From contig NZ_MKSQ01000005.1 in NCBI RefSeq assembly GCF_001898115.1, positions 124,001 to 188,000 on the forward strand: DNA of 64,000 nt, given 5' to 3'. Position numbers and translations under genes: made by a program. Under the pieces are notes generated by a model that did not search any database, was not told the DNA's origin, and saw only the letters and a list, made by a program, of their open reading frames with translations. Source of the stretch: Allobosea sp. 67-29 (GTDB lineage Bacteria; Pseudomonadota; Alphaproteobacteria; Rhizobiales; Beijerinckiaceae). Below are positions 54,951-64,000 of the stretch, in pieces. The stretch's first letter is position 1, and each line of letters starts with the position of its first letter.

Positions 54951-56273
54951 TCAGGTCGGCGGCGTGCCGTTGGCGGAAAGCACCTCGCCCGCCAGATAGA
55001 GCGAGCCGCAGATCAGGATGCGCGGCGGGGCAGGCCAGTCCTGCGCGGCGATGCTCCGCAGCGCCTGTTCGACCGAGCTTGCCACCTCGGCCTGCAGGCC
55101 GGCGCCGCGCCCGGCTTCCGCAACCTCTTCGGCCGGGCGGGCGGCGAGCGAGTTCTGGATCGGCACCGCATAGAGCATCTGGGCCAGCCCCTTGAAGTGG
55201 CCAAGCGTGGCGGCGGCGTCCTTGGTCGAGAGCAGGCCCGCGATCATGACGAGCGGCGCCGGATTGCGGTCGGCGAGGTCGGCCATGGCCTGCGCCAGGA
55301 CGCGCCCGCCATCGGGATTATGCCCGCCGTCGAGCCAGAGCTCGGCGCGTTCCGGCACGAGTTCGGCCAGATGGCCGCGCGCCAGTCGCTGCAGCCGCGC
55401 CGGCCAGTCGGCGTTGCGCATGCCCTCCTCGAAGGCGCCGGTGGGCAAGCCGCCATAGCCGGCGGCCCGCAGCGCCGCGATCGCGGTGCCGGCGTTGATG
55501 TGCTGGTGGCGCCCGGCCAGGCGCGGCAGCGGCAGGTCGAGCAGCCCGTCCTGATCCTCGTAGACCAGCCGGCCGCCCGCCTCGTGGACGTTGAAATCCT
55601 GCGCGCCGATCAGGATCTTGGAGGCACCGGCGCGCTCGGCCGCCGCTTCCAGAACCGCGGTCGGCTCCGGCTCCTGCGGCGCGATCACGGCTGGCGCGCC
55701 GCGCTTGAAGATGCCGGCCTTTTCGCCGGCGATCTTGGTGACGGTGTCGCCGAGATATTCGGAATGGTCGAGCGAGACCGGCGTCACCACCGTGCAGGCC
55801 GGGTGCGCGATGACGTTGGTGGCGTCGTAGCGTCCGCCGAGCCCGACCTCGAGCAGCAGCACGTCGGCCGGGTTCTCGGCGAAGAGCAGCAGCCCTGCCG
55901 CCGTCGTCATCTCGAAGAACGTGATCGGGTCGCCGGCGTTGACGGCCTCGCAGCGTTCAAGTGCCTCGACGAGCTTGTCCTCGTCGACGAAGCGCCCGCC
56001 GCCGGGCGCGCCGAGCCGGATGCGCTCGTGGAAGCGCACCAGATGCGGCGAGATATAGACATGCACGGACAGGCCGGCCGCCTCGAGGATCGCCCGCATG
56101 AAGGCGATGGTCGAGCCCTTGCCGTTGGTGCCGGCGACATGGATCACCGGCGGCAGCTTCTTCTGGGGATCGCCGAGGCGTTCCAGCAGGGTCAGGATGC
56201 GGCCGAGCGAGAGATCGATCAGCTTCGGATGCAGCGCCATGAAGCGCGCCAGCAGCGTGTCGGAAGAGCCCAT
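54951..56273 (-). CDS. folC: bifunctional folylpolyglutamate/dihydrofolate synthase
   Basis: A Mur-ligase-like ATP enzyme of 440 residues that makes dihydrofolate and adds glutamate to folates. P-loop VAGTNGKGSTIAFMRAIL (46-63), the omega-loop region SPHLVRFHERIRL, and LDGGHNPDGGRVLAQAM are typical. It is the last gene of the trpA-accD-folC run, 126 bases after accD. Confidence 0.94.
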   Translation of the reverse strand: MGSSDTLLARFMALHPKLIDLSLGRILTLLERLGDPQKKLPPVIHVAGTNGKGSTIAFMRAILEAAGLSVHVYISPHLVRFHERIRLGAPGGGRFVDEDKLVEALERCEAVNAGDPITFFEMTTAAGLLLFAENPADVLLLEVGLGGRYDATNVIAHPACTVVTPVSLDHSEYLGDTVTKIAGEKAGIFKRGAPAVIAPQEPEPTAVLEAAAERAGASKILIGAQDFNVHEAGGRLVYEDQDGLLDLPLPRLAGRHQHINAGTAIAALRAAGYGGLPTGAFEEGMRNADWPARLQRLARGHLAELVPERAELWLDGGHNPDGGRVLAQAMADLADRNPAPLVMIAGLLSTKDAAATLGHFKGLAQMLYAVPIQNSLAARPAEEVAEAGRGAGLQAEVASSVEQALRSIAAQDWPAPPRILICGSLYLAGEVLSANGTPPT

Positions 56274-56360
56274 GAGGCGCGCTCCGGCCTACAGCATCGT
56301 CTCGAGCGGCGGCGGAGGCCGGTCCGCCCGAGCAACGCTTTGATGACAAGACATGGAGAA

Positions 56361-56387
56361 TCTCCGCTCCGCGATGGGAAGCGGAGA
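56361..56387 (-). terminator. weak hairpin after accD
   Basis: TCTCCGCT (56361-56368) and AGCGGAGA (56380-56387) form an eight-base stem with an 11-base loop, about 13 bases after the accD stop. The tail on the minus strand (TTCTCCATGTCTTG) is only mildly T-rich, so it may reduce rather than end transcription into folC. Confidence 0.35.
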
Positions 56388-56399
56388 CGCTTCCGAGCT

Positions 56400-57305
56400 T
56401 CAGACGGCCTCGGCGACCAGCTGCGGCGGCAGGGCCGCGGCCTCCTTGGGTGCCGCCGCCGGCTGCCTGGTCAGCAGCCTTCCGAGGCGGGCGAGCGTCT
56501 CCGGCAGGTCGCGGCGATGCACGACCATGTCGACCATGCCGTGGTCCTTGAGATATTCGGAACGCTGGAAGCCGTCCGGCAGTTTCTCGCGGATCGTCTG
56601 CTCGATCACGCGCGGCCCGGCGAAGCCGATCAGCGCGCCGGGCTCGGCGATATGGATGTCGCCCAGCATGGCGTAGGAGGCGGTGACGCCGCCCGTGGTC
56701 GGGTTGGTCAGCACCACGAAATAGGGCAGGCCCGCGGCCCGCAGCCGCCGGATCGCGACGGTGGTGCGCGGCAATTGCATCAGCGAGAGGATGCCCTCCT
56801 GCATGCGCGCCCCGCCGGAGGCGGCGAACACGACATAGGGTGTCTTCTTCTCCAGCGCCGTCTCGGCGCCCTTGATGAAGGCCTCGCCGGCCGCCATGCC
56901 GAGCGAGCCGCCCATGAAATGGAAATCCTGCGCGGCGACGGTCATCGGCAAGCCCTTGACCCGGCCGTAGCCGACCTTGAAGGCGTCCTGCGCGCCGGTT
57001 TTGGCGCGGGCGTCCTTCAGCCTGTCGACATAGCGCTTCTCGTCGCGGAACTTGAGCGGGTCGGTCGTCACCTCGGGCAGGGCGACATCGACCCACTTGC
57101 CCTCGTCGAAGGTCAGCCGCAGCCGCTCCGGCGCGGTGACGCGCATATGGTGCTCGGAGCCGGGAATGACGTAGCCGTTGGCCTCGACATCCTTGTGGAA
57201 GACCATCTGCCCCGAATCCGGGCATTTGATCCAGAGGTTTTCCGGGCTCTCGCGCTTGAACAGCGTCTTGATGCGGGGCCGGACGACTTCGGAAATCCAG
57301 TTCAT
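56400..57305 (-). CDS. accD: acetyl-CoA carboxylase carboxyltransferase subunit beta
   Basis: The carboxyltransferase beta subunit, 301 residues, which with AccA makes malonyl-CoA for fatty-acid synthesis. The core is clear: [37 protein letters not shown] and [20 protein letters not shown]. The N-terminal zinc ribbon is degenerate: of the four usual Cys only Cys28 is left (KCPDSGQ), and positions aligned with the others are Ser31, Ile47 and Ser50. A similar loss is, as far as I recall, seen in other Rhizobiales. I chose the ATG at 57305 ([10 protein letters not shown]). It lies between trpA and folC. Confidence 0.94.
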   Translation of the reverse strand: MNWISEVVRPRIKTLFKRESPENLWIKCPDSGQMVFHKDVEANGYVIPGSEHHMRVTAPERLRLTFDEGKWVDVALPEVTTDPLKFRDEKRYVDRLKDARAKTGAQDAFKVGYGRVKGLPMTVAAQDFHFMGGSLGMAAGEAFIKGAETALEKKTPYVVFAASGGARMQEGILSLMQLPRTTVAIRRLRAAGLPYFVVLTNPTTGGVTASYAMLGDIHIAEPGALIGFAGPRVIEQTIREKLPDGFQRSEYLKDHGMVDMVVHRRDLPETLARLGRLLTRQPAAAPKEAAALPPQLVAEAV

Positions 57306-57402
57306 CGGATCATCCCTGATGGGCCTTGAGGCGGCCTCGGGCCGCCAGGCGAGAGATGGGGATCGGCTTTTCGCCGGCAAAGGCCCGGCGCGCAAGCCCT
57401 GT

Positions 57403-58248
57403 TCAGGCGGCCTTGGCCGCCGTGCGCACGCCCTGCGCGAGCTCGGCGACCAGCGAAGTGACAGCCGAAACCGTCTTTTCCGTGGCCTTGCCCTGGTCAT
57501 CGAGCGAGAGGCGGACACGCTCGACGAGGGCCGAGCCGACGACGACGCCGTCGGCGCGGCTCGCGATGGTGGCTGCGTCCGCCGCGGTCTTGACGCCGAA
57601 GCCGACGGCGACAGGCAGGTCGGTATGGCGCTTGATGCGCGCCACCGCATCGCCCACCGCGCCGTAATCGGCGATGGCGCCGCCGGTGACCCCGGTCACC
57701 GAGACGTAGTAGACAAAGCCCGAGGTGTTCTGCAGCACCTTGGGCAGGCGCCGGTCGTCGGTCGTCGGCGTGGCGAGGCGGATGAAGTTGACGCCGGCCT
57801 TCAGCGCCGGGAGGCAGAGCTCGGCATCTTCCTCGGGCGGCAGGTCCACGACGATCAGCCCGTCGACGCCGGCCTTCAGCGCGTCCTTCAGGAAGGCGTC
57901 GACGCCATAGACGTAGATCGGGTTGTAATAGCCCATCAGGATGATCGGCGTATCGTGACCGGCCCTGCGGAAGTCGGCGACCATGGCGAGCGTCTTGCGC
58001 AGCGTCTGCCCGCCTTTCAGCGCGCGCTGGCCGGCGAGCTGCACCGGCACGCCGTCGGCCATCGGGTCGGTGAAGGGCACGCCGAGCTCGATCAGGTCGG
58101 CGCCGGCCGCCGGCAGGCCGGCGAGGATCGCGCTCGAGGTGGCGAGGTCGGGGTCGCCCGCCGTGACGAAGGTCACGAGCGCGGCCCGGCCTTCGCGGGC
58201 GCAGGCCTCGAAGCGGGACTGGATGCGGTTGGCAGCGATGTCGGTCAT
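57403..58248 (-). CDS. trpA: tryptophan synthase alpha subunit
   Basis: The alpha subunit, 281 residues, which releases indole from indole-3-glycerol phosphate. The catalytic residues are in [17 protein letters not shown] (Glu54 and Asp65), and VSVTGVTGG and [11 protein letters not shown] form the phosphate site. I chose the ATG at 58248; the frame is open for far longer upstream but that region is the antisense of hrpB. The usual partner trpB is not in the window, although trpA-accD-folC order is conserved. Confidence 0.95.
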   Translation of the reverse strand: MTDIAANRIQSRFEACAREGRAALVTFVTAGDPDLATSSAILAGLPAAGADLIELGVPFTDPMADGVPVQLAGQRALKGGQTLRKTLAMVADFRRAGHDTPIILMGYYNPIYVYGVDAFLKDALKAGVDGLIVVDLPPEEDAELCLPALKAGVNFIRLATPTTDDRRLPKVLQNTSGFVYYVSVTGVTGGAIADYGAVGDAVARIKRHTDLPVAVGFGVKTAADAATIASRADGVVVGSALVERVRLSLDDQGKATEKTVSAVTSLVAELAQGVRTAAKAA

Positions 58249-58326
58249 GAGCCTGCGGTTAGCATGACCGGGCCGTGCTGGCGAGTGGCTTGCAAGCGGA
58301 CCGAGCCTGCGCCACATCGGCCGGAC

Positions 58327-60831
58327 ATGCGCGCCTTCCACCAAGCCCTGCCGATCGATGCCGTTCTCGGACGTCTCGCCGCCTCCTTGCGGTCGCAGCC
58401 GAACGCCGTGCTCGTCGCACCGCCGGGCGCCGGCAAGACCACGCGCGTGCCGCTCGCGCTTCTCGACGAGCCTTGGACGAAGGGCGGCAAGCTCATCCTG
58501 CTCGAGCCGCGCCGGCTCGCCGCCCGCGGCGCGGCCAGTCGCATGGCCCAGACGCTGGGCGAGCGGGTCGGCGAGACGGTCGGCCTGCGCGTCCGCCTCG
58601 GCTCCAAGATCGGCCCCAAGACGCGCATCGAGGTCGTGACCGAGGGCGTCTTCGCCCGGATGATCCTCGACGATCCCGCGCTCGACGGCGTCGCTGCCGT
58701 GCTCTTCGACGAGTTCCACGAACGCTCGCTCGATGCCGATTTCGGGCTCGCGCTGGCACTCGATGCGCAGGGCGGCCTGCGCGAGGATCTGCGCATCCTC
58801 GTGATGTCGGCGACGCTCGACGGCGCCCGCGTCGCCAGATTGCTGGGCGATGCCCCGGTGATCGAAAGCGAGGGCCGCGCCTATCCGGTCGAGACGCGTT
58901 ATCGCGGCCGCGACCCGCTGAAGCGCATCGAGGACCAGGTCACCGAGACCGTGCTGCTGGCGCTGAACGAGCAGCCTGGCTCGCAGCTCGTCTTCCTGCC
59001 CGGCCAGGGCGAGATCCGCCGCGTCGAGGAGCGTCTGCGCGAAAGGTTGCGCGATCCGGCCGTCGAGATCGCTCCGCTCTATGGTGCGCTCGACCAGCGC
59101 GAGCAGGATCGCGCCGTGCTGCCGGCGCCGGCGGGCAGGCGCAAGGTCGTGCTCGCCACGGCCATCGCCGAGACCTCGCTGACCATCGAGGGCGTCCGTG
59201 TCGTCATCGATTCCGGCCTCGCCCGCGTGCCCGTCTACGAGCCCGATATCGGCGTCACCAGGCTGGAGACCCGCCGCGTCAGCCGCGCCGCCGCCGATCA
59301 ACGCCGCGGCCGCGCCGGTCGCACCGAACCGGGCGTCTGCTACAGGCTCTGGGAGGAAGCCGCGACCGGCGCGCTCGAACCGTTCGCCCGGCCGGAAATC
59401 CTCTCTGCCGATCTGAGCCCGCTGCTGCTCGACTGCGCCGCCTGGGGCGTGGCCGATCCGACGACGCTCGCCTTCCTCGACCCGCCGCCGGCTCCCGCCC
59501 TCAAGGAGGCGCGCAGCCTTCTGGAAGCCATCCGTGCGCTCGATTCCGGTGGCCGCATCACGGCAGACGGCCGCGCCTTGCAGGCCCTGCCCTTGCCGCC
59601 TCGCCTCGCGCGCATGGTCGTGGCCGCCGCCCGCTTCGGGCAGGCCGGTGCGGCGGCCGATCTCGCCGCCGTTCTGGTCGAGCGCGGGCTGGGCGGCGAT
59701 GCCATCGATCTCGCCGAGCGTCTGGATCGTTTCGGCCGCGAACGCGGCGGCCGGGCGGGCGACATGCGCCGCCTCGCCGAGGGTTGGGCAAGAACGGCAG
59801 AGCGCCACGCCCGCCGGGACGGAGCTTTCGCTGACGAGGCGCTGTCGCCGGGCCTGTTGCTCGCCTTCGCCTATCCCGACCGGATCGCGAAGGCGCGTAG
59901 CCCCGGTTCCGGCCAGTATCTTCTCGCCAATGGCCGTGGCGGGGCGCTGGAGTCGTCGCAGCGCCTTGCGCGCGAGCCCTATCTCGTCGTCGCGGAGATG
60001 ACCGGATCAGCCCAGCAGGCCCGCATCATGGCCGCCACCGCGATCTCGGAGGCCGAGATCGGCTTGCTCGTCGGCCATGGCTCGGCGCCTTACGCCATCG
60101 TCGAACGCGAGGAAGCGGGCTTCGATCGGGCTTCGCGCGCCCTGCGTGTCCGGGCCGTGCGCCGCTACGGAGCGCTGTCGCTGGCGGAGCGGCCGATGCC
60201 CGTGGCGGACACCGCGGAGAACGCCGAGGCCTTGGCGAAAGGTATCGCGTCGCTCGGCATCGACCAACTGCCCTGGACCAGGGCGCAAAACCAGCTGCGC
60301 GAGCGCGCAGCCTTCCTGCGCAAGGCCGAGCCCGAAGGCGGCTGGCCCGACCTCTCGGATGACGGCCTGGCGCAGACGCCGGAACTCTGGCTGGCCCCGC
60401 ATCTCATCGGCCGCGCTTCCGTCGCTGCGATCCAGCCTTCCGATCTCGATTCGGCACTGGCGAGCCTGCTGCCCTGGGAGCTGAAGCGCCGGCTCGATCT
60501 GGAGGCGCCGACACATTTCACCGCCCCGACCGGCTCCTCGCTTGCGGTCGACTACGCCGCCGAGGCCGGCCCGACGATTTCGGTGCGCGTGCAGGAGCTC
60601 TATGGGCTGGCGAGCCACCCGGCGCTCGCCGGCGGGCGCGTGCCGCTGGTGCTGGAATTGCTCTCGCCCGCACACCGGCCGATCCAGGTCACGCGTGATC
60701 TGCCCGGCTTCTGGCGCGGTTCCTGGACCGCGGTGAAATCCGAGATGAAGGGCCGCTACCCGCGCCATCCCTGGCCGGACGATCCGGCTGCCGCCGCGCC
60801 GACCACGCGGGCCAAGCCGCGCGGGAGCTGA
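58327..60831 (+). CDS. hrpB: ATP-dependent helicase HrpB
   Basis: A DEAH-box helicase of 834 residues. Walker A is [13 protein letters not shown] (31-43), the DEFH box is [10 protein letters not shown] (126-135), motif III is MSAT and [12 protein letters not shown] is motif VI. The C-terminal HrpB-specific domain ends near [19 protein letters not shown]. Its biological role is poorly known, with links to RNA and surface protein expression. The ATG at 58327 gives the full-length protein; a longer open frame upstream overlaps trpA antisense. It is divergent from trpA. Confidence 0.95.
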   Translation: MRAFHQALPIDAVLGRLAASLRSQPNAVLVAPPGAGKTTRVPLALLDEPWTKGGKLILLEPRRLAARGAASRMAQTLGERVGETVGLRVRLGSKIGPKTRIEVVTEGVFARMILDDPALDGVAAVLFDEFHERSLDADFGLALALDAQGGLREDLRILVMSATLDGARVARLLGDAPVIESEGRAYPVETRYRGRDPLKRIEDQVTETVLLALNEQPGSQLVFLPGQGEIRRVEERLRERLRDPAVEIAPLYGALDQREQDRAVLPAPAGRRKVVLATAIAETSLTIEGVRVVIDSGLARVPVYEPDIGVTRLETRRVSRAAADQRRGRAGRTEPGVCYRLWEEAATGALEPFARPEILSADLSPLLLDCAAWGVADPTTLAFLDPPPAPALKEARSLLEAIRALDSGGRITADGRALQALPLPPRLARMVVAAARFGQAGAAADLAAVLVERGLGGDAIDLAERLDRFGRERGGRAGDMRRLAEGWARTAERHARRDGAFADEALSPGLLLAFAYPDRIAKARSPGSGQYLLANGRGGALESSQRLAREPYLVVAEMTGSAQQARIMAATAISEAEIGLLVGHGSAPYAIVEREEAGFDRASRALRVRAVRRYGALSLAERPMPVADTAENAEALAKGIASLGIDQLPWTRAQNQLRERAAFLRKAEPEGGWPDLSDDGLAQTPELWLAPHLIGRASVAAIQPSDLDSALASLLPWELKRRLDLEAPTHFTAPTGSSLAVDYAAEAGPTISVRVQELYGLASHPALAGGRVPLVLELLSPAHRPIQVTRDLPGFWRGSWTAVKSEMKGRYPRHPWPDDPAAAAPTTRAKPRGS

Positions 60832-60840
60832 GGCTCGTCC

Positions 60841-61650
60841 TCAATTGCCCATCCGCTCGCGCCATTGCCGCTCTCCGGCAAGGCATGTGGCTGGGTTGGT
60901 CGCCTGCGCCTTCTGGATCGTCGCTTCCGCCGGAGCGGCGGCGATCTCGCGCAGCAGCTTGGTGCGCGTCGCCTCGACGAACTGGCTCTTGTCGCGGATC
61001 GGGATGACGAAGGCACCGATGCCGGTGACGACGCAGTCCTTGTAGTAGACGTCGAGATTATCGATGTCGAAATAGCCCGCCTGCTTCAGCATCACCGGCA
61101 GGCCGTTGATGGCGATGCCCTTCGCTCCGGCCTCGTCGCGGGCGGCGGTGACGGGGCGCCCGTCATTGTTGGCGCCGTCGCCGGAAATGTCGATGACGCG
61201 ACGCAGGGTCGTGACGTTGGCCTGTTCGAGCAGCTGCACGCCGAGATCGATCGCGCCGGAGATCGAGGTGCGCCGGCCCCGTCGCGTGGGTGCCTCGCCG
61301 AGCTCCTCCGCAAAGGCGGTGGCGGCTGCTGGGCTGTCGATGATCTTCCACGGCCGGACGACATACTGGAAATGGCCGCCGGCCCATTCGAAATAGGTCA
61401 CGGCGATCTTGCCGATCGCACCGTTGACGATCGCGTCCTGCAGCGGTTTCGAGCGAAACGCCTCGATATAGCCGTTGCGCTGCAGGGCGAGCTCATCGAG
61501 ATCCATCGAGTAGGAGACGTCGACGGCCAGCACCAGCGCGACGTCGACCTCTTCGGGCGGGGGCGCCGCGGACGGCTGCGCATTCGGGGCGGCGTGGGCC
61601 CACAGCACCGCCGCTGCCAGAGTCGAGACACCGTACAGCCAGCGCCGCAT
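60841..61650 (-). CDS. DUF1194 von Willebrand factor A-like protein
   Basis: A secreted VWA-fold protein of 269 residues. A signal peptide (STLAAAVLWAHAAPNAQ) precedes LVLAVDVSYSMDLDELA, a MIDAS metal site of the DxSxS type, and RVIDISGDGANNDG supplies the later metal residues. The DUF1194 family is uncharacterised but widespread in alphaproteobacteria. I chose the ATG at 61650 because GGAGG precedes it; an ATG at 61665 has no such site. It is nine bases from the hrpB stop, tail to tail. Confidence 0.85.
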   Translation of the reverse strand: MRRWLYGVSTLAAAVLWAHAAPNAQPSAAPPPEEVDVALVLAVDVSYSMDLDELALQRNGYIEAFRSKPLQDAIVNGAIGKIAVTYFEWAGGHFQYVVRPWKIIDSPAAATAFAEELGEAPTRRGRRTSISGAIDLGVQLLEQANVTTLRRVIDISGDGANNDGRPVTAARDEAGAKGIAINGLPVMLKQAGYFDIDNLDVYYKDCVVTGIGAFVIPIRDKSQFVEATRTKLLREIAAAPAEATIQKAQATNPATCLAGERQWRERMGN

Positions 61651-61775
61651 CGCCACCTCCGTCATTCTGTCGCGAAGGGAGTGTGCGCTCGCGCGTGAGC
61701 AAGGCCAAGGCCGAAAAAGCCGGCTCTCAGGCTCGCTGCGATAGCGATTTCGCGAGGAACGGAGGCAGGCTCGGG

Positions 61776-63784
<2,009 letters not shown>

Positions 63785-63917
63785 TCATGCGAAACGGTAC
63801 GCGGCAGGCCGTAGCATGCCCGCGCCCGGCAAGCCAATGTGCGGCCGGCGCAGGGCCGGGCCGCGCGCCGAATGCGGCTTCGCCGACCGCCGCGGGCCGG
63901 GTCGCGCAAATGAGTAT

Positions 63918-63946
63918 TTGACAGCGCCGCGCGCCCCGACTAACGG
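63918..63946 (+). promoter_or_regulatory. promoter of the TIGR02300-type gene
   Basis: TTGACA (63918-63923) is a perfect -35. After a 17-base spacer comes TAACGG (63941-63946), a fair -10. The start codon at 63992 is 45 bases downstream. The gap between aroA and this gene (63764-63991) holds nothing else I can name. Confidence 0.6.
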
Positions 63947-63991
63947 ACGCCCCTGCTTTTCAGAACATGAACGGTTGAAGGGTCCGACGCA

Positions 63992-64000
63992 GTGGCGAAA
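63992..64000 (+). CDS. probable TIGR02300-family protein, first three codons
   Basis: Only GTG GCG AAA is present before the window ends, giving MAK. The divergent neighbour of aroA in Rhizobiales is commonly a TIGR02300-type small acidic protein beginning MAKPELGTKR, and the promoter just upstream supports a gene here. The identity rests on context and three residues only. Confidence 0.4.

Noticed and set aside
57178..58326. A 5' extension of the hrpB frame of about 380 codons
   Set aside because: It is antisense to accD and trpA; HrpB family proteins start at [15 protein letters not shown] sequence.

Overview
The window is a GC-rich chromosomal segment of an alphaproteobacterium. Protein sequences and gene order point to Hyphomicrobiales (Rhizobiales), most like Bosea or a close relative: the rpsT/dnaA/dnaN/recF replication block, the neighbouring enoyl-CoA hydratase, mutM, ubiE and ubiB genes, a complete tad/cpa pilus locus, and the order aroA-cmk and trpA-accD-folC. 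The genus is inferred from family resemblance, not from a database search. I see no tRNA or rRNA gene, insertion sequence, prophage or CRISPR array.

Layout. (1) 1-22,500: a truncated gyrB (5' end only) and recQ, then a tyrosine/homogentisate degradation locus (maiA, fahA, an MHS-type transporter and hmgA on the minus strand; hppD and a small Rieske protein on the plus strand). Between hmgA and hppD lies a plus-strand catabolic operon: a GntR regulator, a five-gene branched-chain-type ABC importer, three short-chain dehydrogenases, a KstD-like flavoprotein and a glutathione transferase. MarR, LuxR and Lrp regulators flank these parts. (2) 22,500-27,700: replication genes recF, dnaN, dnaA on the minus strand, a 0.7-kb AT-richer spacer, and rpsT with its own promoter and terminator. 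(3) 27,700-37,400: housekeeping genes (serine/threonine dehydratase, enoyl-CoA hydratase, lipocalin, a lower-GC endonuclease-like gene, mutM, ubiE, ubiB, NlpC/P60, MarR, leucyl aminopeptidase). (4) 37,400-49,600: the tad/cpa type IVc pilus locus: tadD, tadC, tadB, cpaF, cpaE, cpaD, cpaC, cpaB, cpaA, flp, a stand-alone secretin N-domain protein and two TadE-like pseudopilins. (5) 49,600-64,000: a retropepsin-like protease, a sugar-acid kinase pair with an aldose epimerase, an L,D-transpeptidase, an aldo/keto reductase, folC-accD-trpA, hrpB, a DUF1194 protein, cmk-aroA, and the first three codons of a TIGR02300-type protein.

How the genes work together. HppD, HmgA, MaiA and FahA form the full route from 4-hydroxyphenylpyruvate to fumarate and acetoacetate, with MarR and Lrp proteins placed to control it. 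The pilus genes would build Flp pili: CpaA processes the pilin, CpaF powers the TadB/TadC platform, CpaC is the outer-membrane secretin, CpaD and TadD are lipoproteins, and CpaE localises the machine.

The most interesting signals are regulatory. Sequences close to the CtrA consensus TTAA-N7-TTAA sit upstream of tadD, cpaB, flp and dnaA, suggesting that pilus building and replication here share one cell-cycle regulator. The catabolic operon nested in the homogentisate locus has no substrate I can name and is the best candidate for undescribed metabolism. Overall, however, the window is mainly core genome, and I do not see a clearly novel defence or mobile system.
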